DNA from: Ogataea parapolymorpha DL-1
Taxonomy: Eukaryota > Ascomycota > Pichiomycetes > Pichiales > Pichiaceae
Assembly: GCF_000187245.1 (NCBI RefSeq)
Contig: NC_027861.1
Location: 1,178,001-1,242,000, forward strand
DNA length: 64,000 nucleotides
Direction: 5' to 3'
Of the stretch, positions 46,779 through 57,338 are shown one piece after another (within the stretch, counting starts at the first letter, position 1; each line of letters starts with the position of its first letter). The notes below the pieces were generated by a model that saw only the letters and a program-made list of their open reading frames with translations, was not told the origin of the DNA and did no database searches. The position numbers and the translations under genes were made by a program.

Positions 46779-49700
46779 ATGTCGATGAACACATCTGTTC
46801 GGAAGGATGGCAAGAAAAATCTGGCTTCCCAGTACTTGGAGGCAATTAGCATGCCCCACTTGTCACCCTTGAAACCAACAAACTCATATAGCACTAGCAC
46901 TCCTAGCTCTCCAACCAAAAGAGGTATTGCCAATCTTAAGGAAAATGAGAACCCGTTCAAGTCTCCCCAAAAATCAACGTTTCTGGAGAATGATTCTCCT
47001 GTGAAAAGACTGATTAAACAAAAAGAGCAAGACACCATTGAGAACAATGCCTCAAACTTTATACCCATTCCTGCTCCATTTAATTCTAATAAACTTAGGT
47101 CTGAGCCACTCCACAAGCCAACTAAGAGCGAAATCAGAACTATGGGCCAAATTAGTAGCGCGATATCAAACTCTCCGTCACTGAAGAACCTGAACAAGTT
47201 GAGAACAATCGAGAATAAGTTGCGCAAAACTTCGCGTGTTGAGTCGGTCTCTAAGAAATTTCAACCAACATCAGTTGGTGCTGACCTCCCTTCGCAAATT
47301 GAGGAAGAACCTATCAAATCTGGATCTTGGATGGACCATGATAGAAAGTCACTACAGGCCTACGAGTTTTTGTGTCGCGTGGCAGAAATCAAGATATGGA
47401 TTGAAGAGTGTTTGGACGTCAAGATTGATTTGCAAAACGACTCAATTGCGGAGTTCCAGGAGTACCTGAGAAACGGAATTTTGGTTGCAAAACTTGCTCA
47501 GAAGTTTGGCTACTCGAAAGTTAAGAATATCTACTACGGAGAAAACAATGCCTCAGGTACAAACTACAAAAACAAAAGCGGTTTGTACTTCAAGTTTACT
47601 GAGAATATCGTCGTATTCCTTGAGTTCCTTAGAAGCATACAGCTTCCTGAGATGTTTATTTTTGAGACAGCGGATTTGTTTGAGACCAAGAACATACCTA
47701 AAGTTATTTTCTGCCTCCACGCACTGAGCTATATGATGTCAGCTACCAAGAAGGCTCCTCAATTGAGACGTTTAGACAAATATGATATCAAGGATTCTGA
47801 CATTAAAAAGATCCAAATCAAAATCAGAGGCCTCAAACTGCCGAATTTCAAGAACATTGACGATGGGGTTCGAGTGAACCTTGGTGACAGCTTGATTACG
47901 ACGAAGGAATCCGAGGAAGAGAACAAGATACAGCTAGAGACTAAAGTGGACACCACCTCAATGAACGATGCAAAATTCATCGACACAACCTCAGTTATAG
48001 AGGAGACTGCGCAAGCTAGACATTTGTTTAAAGAAAAACACACCCAAGACGATTTCGATGTTGACATCGACGAGATTCACGCCAAATACACTTCGATGAT
48101 TGACCAGGACAATGGTCTAAGCTTGAAGCCTGCAGCTGAGGAGAGTTACGTTGCCCAGCTCATCCAGTTGCAAGCTATAGCACGCGGCACCCTCTTGCGC
48201 TATGAATTGTTCATAAACAGGTTCATGCTAAAGGTATTCACGCCAGACATCATAAGATTCCAATCTTTTATTAGGGGTTCGTTGGCAAGATCCCAAAAAA
48301 CAACTACTCACCTTTCACTCATGGCAAATTCGAGATCTCTTTCTGTGCTCCAGGCAATTTTGAAAAATGCCAAACGGGAAGATAAATATTCAGCAACGAG
48401 ATCCAAATTGTTGCAAAACGAATCTTCGATTGTTCAGCTACAGAGTTTGATCAGAGGTGGATTTATAAGAGAAAAGAAATATGCTGATAGAAAAGCGCTT
48501 CTTAAACAAACAAGTGCAATTATCAGATTACAAGCCTGTATCAGGGGAAACTTGATAAGGGAGCATAAGAGCTACTTAGAGCATAGACTCGCTCATGGCA
48601 CACGAAAGGCTCCAAGAAGAGGTATCCCTATTAGTGTTTCGTGCGAAGAACACCTTTCCATCCATTACCTTGAAAAGGATTATAGACTTACAGAGTTGCA
48701 AGCCATTTGCAGAGGAAAAGTGGTTAGGGACGATATTGCGCATAAACGTAAACAGCTTTACAAACAAGCATCTGCTGTGAAACAACTGCAAACAATATTC
48801 AGAGGTGTCTTACAGAGGTTTTATATTGAGATTCTTCAAGATGACCTGCAGGATGCTGAGGATTCTATTATAGGCCTTCAGTCTGATATAAGAGGCTACT
48901 TACAACGAAAACGTATTAGGGATAGAGAGGAATGGTTCAGAAAACCCGAAAATCTTGAAAAGATCATCAAGCTCCAAAACTGGTTCCGTGCTGCTCGCAC
49001 TAAACATGATTACAAATCTTTGATCTACGAGAAGAATCCTCCTCTGAAAGCTATAAAGAATTTCATCAATCTGCTTGACGGCCCTGGATCTGAACTCGAG
49101 GACGAGAAGAAGATCCAGAAGTACAAGGATGAAATTGCGAAGGAGACAAGAAGAATCGAGCAATGGGAGCTGGATCTTAGTCAGCTAGGTGCCAAGATTC
49201 AGCTTCTGAAGAAGAACAATGTTTCTCTGGATGAGCTTCTCAAATTTAAGGATGAAAACATGAACCTGACTGGATACTCCAACAACCTCAATGAGAGTCT
49301 TAGTAAGAGTTTGGGAGCAAACCCTGACCAACTTTTGATCAAGCCTATCCGAACTCTGACCAGGTTATATGAGAAATTTTTCTATCTCCTGCAGACGAAA
49401 CCATGTTATTTGGGACATCTACTGACTCTAGTCGACAATGAGACCATTAGTTTAGATTTGAGCAGTGGATCCATTGAGGACTGGATTTTGAAGTGTTTCA
49501 ACTTCAGCAATTTCTCAGCGCCGGCATCAAACGCCCCTAAGCGTGAGGAGTTTCTTCTCATGCAGTTAATATTGTTTGCTTCGAATGAATACTTCGAACA
49601 ATTGGGCTCCGTTGCACGGCTCAAAAACTATATGAAATCCAGACAGACGGTATCAAACAGAAGCGCAAATAGTTGGGAATCCCTACTCGTGACTTATGTC

Positions 49701-51527
49701 AATTTACCTCAGCAGAGAGCTTTAGCAAAAAGTATATTGGCCGATTGTGTCTGGAAAGTGACTTCAGACGAAGATGCATCTTACGAACCTGATCCTGCAG
49801 CCATTTATCGAGACATTATTGAGCGCGATGAACTGGAGGGTCGCATGACTTTGAAATCAATGGACGACTTAGACAACATGGATCCGATTGACGATGATGA
49901 CACTAGGAAACAATTTGTTAAAAATTTGACACAGTTGAGAGAAGCTTCTTACGATGTGATGAAAACAATAGGTAACCTCGTCGAGAAAGTGCCAGTGTTT
50001 ATCAGAGTGATCTGCCGTGGGGTCTATTGTCAAATGAAGAAGCTCTATCCAGGAGAATCAGAGAGATTCTACCTCAGTGCTGCGGGTTCAATATTCATGA
50101 AATCATACGTGCTTCCTATACTAGTCACGCCGGAGAATTATGGAATCAATATAGAGCATATTGTCGATGACGAATCTCATGTTTCCAGAGTTAGAGACAA
50201 CCTCCTGCAAGTCGCCAAAGTGTTAAACCAGCTGGTCTTGATGAGGCCGTTCAACACTGAAAATGTGTACTTGCAGCCATTGAATCCATTCGTCGAGGAG
50301 TTCGTGGAAGGTGTTAGGAAAATTCTCAAAGACCTCATTGATGTGGGCACAATCGAAGAAGCGTACCAAATGAAATCAGCATATGATGATGTGGTTTCCA
50401 ACCAGAAACCTAAGCTGGAACTCTTGAAAGACGACATTTCAGAATTGTTGCAAATAGTTTTTGACCACCAGGATGTCCTGGTGACGCAAAAAAACGATTA
50501 CTTGCATTTCTTGCTGATGGAAATTGAGGAGTATTCTTCTTATCACAACAAGATCGAAACCAGAAACAGTTTGGTTGAGATGTATTTGCAGCCAATTGCC
50601 GAAAGTACCGATCCAGAAGTTGTTGGTACTAAGGTGGCTTTGTTGGAGGTGAAGGAATACCTGATATACATTATCAAGGTGCAAGATGGAGCGGATTTGC
50701 TGGACCTACTGCTGAGCGAGATTACTCCGCTTGACGAGCTCCGATTCAAAGAAATAATCAAAGAGGAAAAGGCCAATAGTGCTCTACCTGAATTTGGCAT
50801 GGAGAGACGAACGGTGCGCAAAATCCACAATTCGACGTTCCCCCAGTTGAAGAAGCGTGCCATTGAACTTCTCCTTGAACTGGAGAATAATGGATACATC
50901 AGTCGCGAAGACGGCTACCAGGCAATTCTTAATGAAATAGCGCATGATATCAAGATGAACAAGTCAAAAAAGGAGGAAAGAGAGCGCCAGCTTAAGCTTG
51001 TTATTGACACACTGACGAAGCTAAAAAAGAAAGAGAGAACCTGCTCGAAGGTTTACTCTGACTATATCAAGGAAATTGATAGAGTGATGATGCGTATGCA
51101 GCACCAGAGTGTGCACAAGAAAAAGGGTCCTTTGCTTAAATACTTCTCGAGGCAATATTACCATGAAAAAGAGCTGAAGAAGAAGAAAGGATACGTTCCT
51201 AAATTCGGTTCTTACAAACACTCCGCCAAGCATCTGATGGATCACCACATCCTAATTGAGTTCTGCAATACTACTCTCACTTCTTTTGCTTTGAGCCGGA
51301 TTCATTTCACCATCAGCTGTGAGCGCCAGGGAGAGTTTACGTTTGATATTTCCAAAAACTCGCTTGGTGTTTCTGGCCATGAAAGGATCACCATGGACGA
51401 TTTTCTCAATCTACAATACGAACACAAGAAGACTGTCAAATTGTTTGATGATAGCGTTCTCTTTGATACAGATAACTTGGTGGCGTTTATTTTTAAGAAG
51501 TTTTATGAGGTGAACGAGAGTGTATAG
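46779..51527 (+). CDS. IQG1: IQGAP-like cytokinesis scaffold Iqg1/Cyk1
   Basis: A 1582-residue IQGAP. A disordered N-terminus with many SP/TP sites (about 1-180) is followed by a calponin-homology actin-binding domain (about 190-322, RVAEIKIWIEECL... ILVAKLAQKFG). About eight IQ motifs lie between residues 457 and 730 (LQAIARG, FQSFIRG, LQSLIRG, LQACIRG, LQAICRG, LQTIFRG, LQSDIRG, LQNWFRA), the binding sites for myosin light chain and calmodulin. Then comes a RasGAP-like GRD (about 870-1230) and a RasGAP C-terminal domain (about 1380-1560, KKKGPLLKYFSRQYYHEKEL). It acts in actomyosin ring assembly. Saccharomyces Iqg1 is 1495 residues. The ATG at 46779 follows a splice-acceptor-like sequence; upstream codons begin only with GTG. 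Confidence 0.95.
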   Translation: MSMNTSVRKDGKKNLASQYLEAISMPHLSPLKPTNSYSTSTPSSPTKRGIANLKENENPFKSPQKSTFLENDSPVKRLIKQKEQDTIENNASNFIPIPAPFNSNKLRSEPLHKPTKSEIRTMGQISSAISNSPSLKNLNKLRTIENKLRKTSRVESVSKKFQPTSVGADLPSQIEEEPIKSGSWMDHDRKSLQAYEFLCRVAEIKIWIEECLDVKIDLQNDSIAEFQEYLRNGILVAKLAQKFGYSKVKNIYYGENNASGTNYKNKSGLYFKFTENIVVFLEFLRSIQLPEMFIFETADLFETKNIPKVIFCLHALSYMMSATKKAPQLRRLDKYDIKDSDIKKIQIKIRGLKLPNFKNIDDGVRVNLGDSLITTKESEEENKIQLETKVDTTSMNDAKFIDTTSVIEETAQARHLFKEKHTQDDFDVDIDEIHAKYTSMIDQDNGLSLKPAAEESYVAQLIQLQAIARGTLLRYELFINRFMLKVFTPDIIRFQSFIRGSLARSQKTTTHLSLMANSRSLSVLQAILKNAKREDKYSATRSKLLQNESSIVQLQSLIRGGFIREKKYADRKALLKQTSAIIRLQACIRGNLIREHKSYLEHRLAHGTRKAPRRGIPISVSCEEHLSIHYLEKDYRLTELQAICRGKVVRDDIAHKRKQLYKQASAVKQLQTIFRGVLQRFYIEILQDDLQDAEDSIIGLQSDIRGYLQRKRIRDREEWFRKPENLEKIIKLQNWFRAARTKHDYKSLIYEKNPPLKAIKNFINLLDGPGSELEDEKKIQKYKDEIAKETRRIEQWELDLSQLGAKIQLLKKNNVSLDELLKFKDENMNLTGYSNNLNESLSKSLGANPDQLLIKPIRTLTRLYEKFFYLLQTKPCYLGHLLTLVDNETISLDLSSGSIEDWILKCFNFSNFSAPASNAPKREEFLLMQLILFASNEYFEQLGSVARLKNYMKSRQTVSNRSANSWESLLVTYVNLPQQRALAKSILADCVWKVTSDEDASYEPDPAAIYRDIIERDELEGRMTLKSMDDLDNMDPIDDDDTRKQFVKNLTQLREASYDVMKTIGNLVEKVPVFIRVICRGVYCQMKKLYPGESERFYLSAAGSIFMKSYVLPILVTPENYGINIEHIVDDESHVSRVRDNLLQVAKVLNQLVLMRPFNTENVYLQPLNPFVEEFVEGVRKILKDLIDVGTIEEAYQMKSAYDDVVSNQKPKLELLKDDISELLQIVFDHQDVLVTQKNDYLHFLLMEIEEYSSYHNKIETRNSLVEMYLQPIAESTDPEVVGTKVALLEVKEYLIYIIKVQDGADLLDLLLSEITPLDELRFKEIIKEEKANSALPEFGMERRTVRKIHNSTFPQLKKRAIELLLELENNGYISREDGYQAILNEIAHDIKMNKSKKEERERQLKLVIDTLTKLKKKERTCSKVYSDYIKEIDRVMMRMQHQSVHKKKGPLLKYFSRQYYHEKELKKKKGYVPKFGSYKHSAKHLMDHHILIEFCNTTLTSFALSRIHFTISCERQGEFTFDISKNSLGVSGHERITMDDFLNLQYEHKKTVKLFDDSVLFDTDNLVAFIFKKFYEVNESV

Positions 51528-51604
51528 AGACTACCATAAATTATTCTATTTGAACAATGTGGTAAAAAATAAAATAAAATATAACAATATTTGCTTATGA
51601 CTCG

Positions 51605-52588
51605 ATGGTGACTATAACACAAATTTGTTGCACTATTGCATCAACCTTCCCCAAGTTTGTGTGCACAGCACTACTTGTCTGGTCCTACTATGCGATAATT
51701 TTCAAAATGGTCCTTAATGTGATAGATGGGTCAGCGAGCAGGTTGGCCATTTTTGTTATTATTACAATACTCGAGGCATTGTGTTTGATATCATATTACC
51801 TGGTGGTGGCGGTGGGTCCAGGCTCGCCCACAGAATGCCCTGAGCTTTGCTGTCTCGAGCCTGGCCCAGAAGTCCGTCCTGAGCCTCCAGAATTCCTCAA
51901 GTCAAACACAGTGATGGTGAAAAGAGATGGAGGCTATCGTTTCTGCAATAAGTGCAGAGTTTGGAAGCCTGACAGATGCCACCACTGCTCATCATGCGAG
52001 CAATGCATTCTCCGGATGGACCATCATTGTCCATGGTTCGCCGATTGCATAGGGTTCAAAAACCACAAGTTTTTCGTTCAATTTCTAATTTATACGTCAT
52101 TTTACACGGGGCTGGCCACCCTTATCTCAGGATACTGTCTATACAAGATCTACTATCTCCAAAGCGTTTCTCTGGACAAGTTTTCGCTGCATACCATGTT
52201 CGTTTTTGTATTGGGAGCCGTCATGTGGCTATGTGTTTCCGTGTTCACGCTGTTCACGATATACCAGTTACTGATAAACAGAACGACGCTGGAATCGTAC
52301 GAAACTCAGGGATATCGTTCAAACGGGAGCTCTCATGAAATAGGAAACATTTTTGATCTCGGGTACAAGCAAAATTGGTGTTCCATCATGGGCACCACCT
52401 GGGTGGAGTGGCTGCTACCAATCCGTGCCTCTTCTGAGGACGGATCTGGTCTCACGTTCCGAGTGAACGATTCGGTTTACCGCAAGCTCCAACAGGAAAC
52501 ACAGCTCCAGGAGAGGCTGTCTCAGGAGATCACGAACTATAGGTCCCTGCAGAAACAAATTAACAAGTCTGCACTTCCTCCCTCATAG
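51605..52588 (+). CDS. PFA3: DHHC palmitoyltransferase, Pfa3 type
   Basis: A 327-residue S-acyltransferase with four hydrophobic spans (about 15-35, 46-70, 158-180, 195-225). The Cys-rich DHHC domain reads FCNKCRVWKPDRCHHCSSC then RMDHHCPWFADCIG, with the catalytic motif DHHC at 139-142 (Cys142). The NHKFFVQFL segment and a C-terminal region with TTWVEWLLPI follow, as in Pfa3. In Saccharomyces Pfa3 (336 residues) palmitoylates Vac8 at the vacuole and supports vacuole fusion; that is family knowledge. The start codon is unambiguous. It lies 77 bp after IQG1 in the same direction. Confidence 0.88.
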   Translation: MVTITQICCTIASTFPKFVCTALLVWSYYAIIFKMVLNVIDGSASRLAIFVIITILEALCLISYYLVVAVGPGSPTECPELCCLEPGPEVRPEPPEFLKSNTVMVKRDGGYRFCNKCRVWKPDRCHHCSSCEQCILRMDHHCPWFADCIGFKNHKFFVQFLIYTSFYTGLATLISGYCLYKIYYLQSVSLDKFSLHTMFVFVLGAVMWLCVSVFTLFTIYQLLINRTTLESYETQGYRSNGSSHEIGNIFDLGYKQNWCSIMGTTWVEWLLPIRASSEDGSGLTFRVNDSVYRKLQQETQLQERLSQEITNYRSLQKQINKSALPPS

Positions 52589-52702
52589 CTAGCTCTTCAC
52601 GTCCCAAAAAAAAAGTATGTACACCTCGCACCGAAAACAACATTTTCCATGTTGCCCTTAAGTTGTAGAAAGTTGGTGTTTTTTTTTATCTCTCACGATA
52701 GA

Positions 52703-54232
52703 ATGATCTTTGAGCTAAAACCTTTTGACGAGCTGAAAGTGGGCACTAGCAGCAAGAAGCGGGTTGCATACTTTTATGACTCCGACGTGGGCAACTACGC
52801 CTACGGTGCTGGACACCCAATGAAGCCACACAGAATAAGGATGGCGCACTCACTGATCATGAACTACGGATTGTATAAAAAGATGGAGATCTATCGGGCC
52901 AAACCGGCCACTAAGCAGGAGATGTGTCAATTTCACACCGACGAGTACATTGACTTCCTCGCCAGAGCCACTCCAGACAACCTAGAGATGTTTACCAAAG
53001 AACAAGCCAAGTTTAACGTGGGAGACGACTGTCCTGTCTTCGACGGACTTTTTGAGTACTGTGGTATTTCTGGAGGAGGATCGATGGAAGGAGCCGCTAG
53101 ATTAAATAGAGGAAAGTGCGACATTGCCATCAACTACGCTGGAGGTTTGCACCACGCCAAGAAATCCGAGGCTTCGGGTTTCTGTTATGTGAACGACATT
53201 GTCTTGGGCATCATCGAGCTGCTCAGATACCATCCACGTGTGCTGTATATTGATATCGATGTGCACCATGGTGACGGCGTTGAGGAAGCTTTCTACACCA
53301 CGGATCGTGTTATGACATGCTCGTTCCACAAGTACGGAGAATTTTTCCCAGGTACTGGTGAGCTCAGAGACATTGGTGTGGGCAAGGGAAAATACCACGC
53401 TGTGAACATTCCTCTTAGAGATGGTATCGACGATGCCACCTACAAGTCGATTTTCGAGCCCGTTATCCAGAGAATCATGGACTGGTATCAGCCTTCTGCT
53501 GTTGTTCTCCAGTGTGGTGGAGACTCGCTTTCCGGAGACAAGCTTGGTTGTTTCAATCTTTCTATGCGCGGACACGCCAACTGCGTGAACTTTGTCAAGT
53601 CGTTCAACGTGCCGACGATGGTTGTGGGTGGCGGTGGATACACGATGAGGAATGTGGCGAGAACATGGGCTTTCGAAACCGGTTTGCTGAACGAGACATT
53701 GTTGGACGCCGAGTTGCCCTTCAACGACTACTACGAATATTTCGGACCTGATTACAAGCTGGACGTGAGACCATCCAACATGCACAATGCCAACTCTCCA
53801 GAGTATCTGAACAGAATCCTGACTCAAGTTTTTGCCAATCTCGAAAACACAAAGCATGCTCCTTCGGTTCAAATGCAAGAGGTTCCACCAGACCTTGTGG
53901 ACTTTGACGACGATCCTGAGGAGGACACTAAGGAGGCCATCGACACCAGAGGTGGCTCTCAAAAAGCGCACGACGAGCGAATCGTTCCCGAAAACGAGTT
54001 CTATGATAAGGACGAGGATGCGGTTAGAGCAAAAGACTCAACTGACTACAACGAGGCCGAGAAGAAGCCAACTCCTTCGATCATACCCGCTAGTTACTAC
54101 AATGAGGTTGCAGAGGATATGGTGCGGGAGCTGGAACGCGACGAAAAGAACGAGAACAAGGAAGAATCCAACGAAGCTACTATAACGCCCGCATCCAACG
54201 GAAACGGCAACTATCTGAAAGAGAATAACTAG
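52703..54232 (+). CDS. RPD3: Class I histone deacetylase Rpd3
   Basis: A 509-residue class I histone deacetylase, the catalytic subunit of the Rpd3L and Rpd3S corepressors. The catalytic domain (about 15-390) is close to identical to yeast Rpd3: [52 protein letters not shown] with the active-site histidines, and [14 protein letters not shown] with zinc ligands. The C-terminal tail is acidic and disordered. I place the start at the ATG at 52703 ([10 protein letters not shown]), which lines up with Saccharomyces MVYEATPFDP. Another in-frame ATG at 52649 would add 18 residues without homology. It converges with POS5, 5 bp between stops. Confidence 0.95.
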   Translation: MIFELKPFDELKVGTSSKKRVAYFYDSDVGNYAYGAGHPMKPHRIRMAHSLIMNYGLYKKMEIYRAKPATKQEMCQFHTDEYIDFLARATPDNLEMFTKEQAKFNVGDDCPVFDGLFEYCGISGGGSMEGAARLNRGKCDIAINYAGGLHHAKKSEASGFCYVNDIVLGIIELLRYHPRVLYIDIDVHHGDGVEEAFYTTDRVMTCSFHKYGEFFPGTGELRDIGVGKGKYHAVNIPLRDGIDDATYKSIFEPVIQRIMDWYQPSAVVLQCGGDSLSGDKLGCFNLSMRGHANCVNFVKSFNVPTMVVGGGGYTMRNVARTWAFETGLLNETLLDAELPFNDYYEYFGPDYKLDVRPSNMHNANSPEYLNRILTQVFANLENTKHAPSVQMQEVPPDLVDFDDDPEEDTKEAIDTRGGSQKAHDERIVPENEFYDKDEDAVRAKDSTDYNEAEKKPTPSIIPASYYNEVAEDMVRELERDEKNENKEESNEATITPASNGNGNYLKENN

Positions 54233-54237
54233 AATTA

Positions 54238-55485
54238 TTATGGATGAGCGTCGTTTATGCTTTTGAAGCCGGAATTGAATCCCAGCAAATTGTTAATGCC
54301 TGTCACCCAGTCACCTTTAGTACGCGCGACACACCAAAGACCTGTTTTGGCTTCATCAGTCGTGGTCTTTTTCTTCAGTGATATGGAGGTCGGGAGGTTC
54401 CATGAGGGGTCCAATAAGGATCCCGACTCTGAAATAACGTGTATTTCGTCGCCCGCGCTGAGTTTCAATTGAGGGATCCCGTCGATCGACAACTTTGCGG
54501 AGCAATCATGCCCGCTCAGACCTTTGCTCCTGACGATTACCTTGATGTGCGAAATAGATGGGAGAATCAAGGGCCTGAAAGAAAGAGATCTTGGACACAC
54601 GGGAGTGAGTAGGATACATGGAACCACCGGGTGCACCATAGACCCACCAGCAGAAAGAGAATAGGCGGTTGATCCTGTAGGCGTGGCAAAAATCAAACCA
54701 TCTGCGGTGGTTGTCGTGAGGAAATGGCCGTTCACATAAACATCCAGGTTGATCAGGCTTGGCAGTGACCCGCGATGGAGCACGATGTCGTTCATGGCGT
54801 GCACCTGTGATAGTTCGTCCGAGCCACTTTTGTACATCGATTTTGGATTCGTGTCTGTAATTGTACTCTTCTTAACAATGTGACATTCCAATCTCTCTCT
54901 GCGCAGCATCAAGGCTCTGCTTTCGAACACTTGTTTGAAAGCTTCCTTGAAATCTTTGAAATCGAAGGGAAGCAAGAATCCCAAAGTTCCCAAGCTGAAA
55001 GACAATATTGGTGGTACTTGAGTGTTTGAGAAGAGAGAGACGCCTCTTAATATAGTTCCATCTCCTCCAAGAGAAACGATCATGTCGGTCTTGCTAACTA
55101 TTTCTTCGCTCTTTCCCGTATAAAGAACGTGCTTGACATTTTCGCCGGACTTATTGAATACCTCGGGATTTTCGTTGAATTCCCTAGCAACTTCCTCGGT
55201 AACTATCACCGTGCAGTTAGGATAGGATGAGTGGATGTGTGAGATAAACTGAGCCGTGGCAAATGTCACATCCTCCTTCCGCGGTTTCTTGACCACCAAA
55301 ATATTCGAAGGGGGTGCTTGCCAGACGAGGTTTCTGAAAAAGGAGTGCGGGTTCTGGGCATATTGGGGAAACTGGCGCGGCTTCAACTGGGTCACAGATT
55401 CGATCTTGACATTTGAAAACGAAACGACGCTTGTGGAGAACAGCTTTCTTGACCAGAATACCCTTGGCGCCCTGATTGATATCAT
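54238..55485 (-). CDS. POS5: Mitochondrial NADH kinase Pos5
   Basis: A 415-residue ATP-NAD(H) kinase. The first 25 residues (MISIRAPRVFWSRKLFSTSVV) are a mitochondrial presequence. The kinase core carries the GGDGT motif at residues 140-144, and the family blocks FSLGTLGFLLPF, NDIVLHRGSLPSLINLDVY and ADGLIFATPTGSTAYSLSAGG. The Pos5 type phosphorylates NADH to NADPH in the matrix, supplying reducing power against oxidative stress and for Fe-S and arginine pathways. Length is like Saccharomyces Pos5 (414). The ATG start fits the targeting peptide. Convergent with RPD3, 5 bp between stops. Confidence 0.92.
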   Translation of the reverse strand: MISIRAPRVFWSRKLFSTSVVSFSNVKIESVTQLKPRQFPQYAQNPHSFFRNLVWQAPPSNILVVKKPRKEDVTFATAQFISHIHSSYPNCTVIVTEEVAREFNENPEVFNKSGENVKHVLYTGKSEEIVSKTDMIVSLGGDGTILRGVSLFSNTQVPPILSFSLGTLGFLLPFDFKDFKEAFKQVFESRALMLRRERLECHIVKKSTITDTNPKSMYKSGSDELSQVHAMNDIVLHRGSLPSLINLDVYVNGHFLTTTTADGLIFATPTGSTAYSLSAGGSMVHPVVPCILLTPVCPRSLSFRPLILPSISHIKVIVRSKGLSGHDCSAKLSIDGIPQLKLSAGDEIHVISESGSLLDPSWNLPTSISLKKKTTTDEAKTGLWCVARTKGDWVTGINNLLGFNSGFKSINDAHP

Positions 55486-56012
55486 TTACAGTTTATCAAG
55501 AAAAATATGGGGTTTTTTTCAAAAATTAATTTTTCATGAGTCAATCGTACTCGAGAAGCAAGGGGAGGCAGTATATGTGTTTCATTTCGTAAAAGACGTA
55601 TTACTGTAAAACTCTAATACCCAGCTGACGCTGCACACTGTAGTGGTTGCAGATCATCTCATCACCAACACAGGGCAGATTGTGGTTGAAACCGGGAAAC
55701 GATTACCCGGCCGCAGAATGCTATATAAAGCGATTTTCCATGATTTTTTTTTTCAACGCAAAACCACAGACAGGCTGGCACTACTATCGCATCCTTTCGA
55801 GGTTGAGCCTCTTTCGGGAGCGCTCTGACCCAGGACATCACGGATTCCGGTGCCAGACTTCGGTCTTTACGCTTGTACTGGAGAACAACGTGTCAATCTT
55901 GGGTGCAGTGGACCATCTGAAGCTCCTTGTAGCTTCTAAGGACCCGCCTTCGTGCATCCGTATGGGGTCGACTGCAAGGATTGACACAACATTATATTGT
56001 ACTTGTAGTATA
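55486..56012. promoter_or_regulatory. POS5 upstream region with CGG-N11-CCG and TATA box
   Basis: 527 bp without a supported gene. A zinc-cluster type site CGG-N11-CCG lies at 55693-55709 (flanked to CCGGG...CCCGG), and a strong TATATAAA at 55722-55729. An open frame of 95 codons from the ATG at 55740 to 56027 has no recognised homology and starts too close to the TATA to be made from it. The elements may serve POS5 to the left or an unannotated rightward transcript. Confidence 0.45.
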
Positions 56013-57338
56013 TTAGCGAACTGTTAATTCATAACTAGCCAGGAACTTGATGACAGGTAGGAAGACTCTGTCTTCCACGTCCGAGGCCCAAAGGGTATCC
56101 ATATGCTCGTAATTTTCTATACCCACAACCTGTACCGGACAGGAGAGCTGGTCGACGGTCTTGTCGATATCGATAAGGGAATCTGACATCCCGTAAACGA
56201 GCAACATTGGGGTGGTGATGGTCAGCGTAGGGAATGGTGCGACTCTATTAGTTTTCGAAGTAGCTCCGCTCAAATACACCAGCTTTGAGCCGGAAGCACC
56301 CCCTTCGTCGTACATCTGAAATCTTTCGCTGCTAATAATTTGAAACCAGTGGATCACACTTTTCACACTGGAAGGTGAGAACATATGCGCGTAGCCAACT
56401 TTTTTTTGCGATTCCGAGACATTGTGCGACTTCCAGTTGAAAAGAAACACCAGAGACCTGTCCACCACGGTTTGGTACAACTGCGGGCCCATCAACTTCT
56501 GCCAAAAAACAACTGACGGAAGAATCGCACGACGTCCGAAGAGTCTGTACATAAGGTTTGGCGCAGAGTTGACAAAAAACTTCAGCAGTGGATGACTGAG
56601 CCCTTTAGGAATCATTGCAGGGGAGAGCCCTATGAATTGTCTAATTTTAGAGTTGAGCGAACAATCTAATGATAAGGCAGCCAGACACTGCGCAGAGCCC
56701 TGGCTGAAGCCAATGTAGGTGAGATCTCTCTGGTTTGTAGCGCGCAAAATGTAGTCTATAGTGTCTGGAATGTCGAACATAGCAAACTCGTCCAACGAGT
56801 AGTCCCAAAACTTGACATCGCGTGAGGAAAACGTGAGATGTTTCCGAGAATATTTATTCCCGCGATTGTTGCCTAGCCAAACGTCATAGCCCAGTTCCAG
56901 CAGGCGGAACGGAAGACAACGTGATGTGGTGTCCCCCAGCACAAAGAGCTCGCTGTTGGTGAGCAGACCATGATGCATGTACACAACTGGCGCGTTTTTC
57001 GGTGCGTGCTTTGATATTATTCTGTGGATTGACAACAGATATCCGTCTCTAGTTTGGACAACATGTTCGTGCACTTTGTATCCATGGGCATGCACTATCT
57101 GCACGATATCTACTGCATCGAGAATTCTGTCGTGGAAGCGACAATCTCCGTTTAGTTTCCTTGTAGGAGAGACTTCTGGGGACTTCCGCGGTACGGTTGA
57201 CGAAACGTTATCGGGTTTGCTGAAGGGTGACTGGAAGGACGCAAGCACGCTTTCGAGGCCGAGGGTGTGCAGCACCAGCAGAGGGAACTGGATGGCAACT
57301 GCTATGATGTTCAGCAGCACATTCAAAACAGCGCCCAT
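56013..57338 (-). CDS. Steryl ester hydrolase, Tgl1/Yeh family
   Basis: A 441-residue acid-lipase-type alpha/beta hydrolase. A hydrophobic N-terminal segment (about 5-28) anchors it to membrane or lipid droplet. The AB-hydrolase lipase region has DGYLLSIHRI, the oxyanion-site block VYMHHGLLTNSELFVL, and YDVWLGNNRGNKYSRKH. The nucleophile elbow GFSQGS gives catalytic Ser213; the Asp (YGMSDSLID) and the His (ENYEHMD) follow. These enzymes release sterol and fatty acid from steryl esters. Tgl1, Yeh1 and Yeh2 are paralogues; the NNRGNKYS motif suits Tgl1 but the choice is not certain. The start is the ATG at 57338; the frame extends only to a TTG four codons upstream. Shorter at the C-terminus than Saccharomyces Tgl1 (548). 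Confidence 0.88.
   Translation of the reverse strand: MGAVLNVLLNIIAVAIQFPLLVLHTLGLESVLASFQSPFSKPDNVSSTVPRKSPEVSPTRKLNGDCRFHDRILDAVDIVQIVHAHGYKVHEHVVQTRDGYLLSIHRIISKHAPKNAPVVYMHHGLLTNSELFVLGDTTSRCLPFRLLELGYDVWLGNNRGNKYSRKHLTFSSRDVKFWDYSLDEFAMFDIPDTIDYILRATNQRDLTYIGFSQGSAQCLAALSLDCSLNSKIRQFIGLSPAMIPKGLSHPLLKFFVNSAPNLMYRLFGRRAILPSVVFWQKLMGPQLYQTVVDRSLVFLFNWKSHNVSESQKKVGYAHMFSPSSVKSVIHWFQIISSERFQMYDEGGASGSKLVYLSGATSKTNRVAPFPTLTITTPMLLVYGMSDSLIDIDKTVDQLSCPVQVVGIENYEHMDTLWASDVEDRVFLPVIKFLASYELTVR

Noticed and set aside
55740..56027. 95-codon frame after the TATA at 55722 as a protein gene
   Set aside because: The ATG lies about 11 bp after the TATA, too close for a yeast mRNA start, and no family was recognised. 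Kept only as a possible noncoding transcript.
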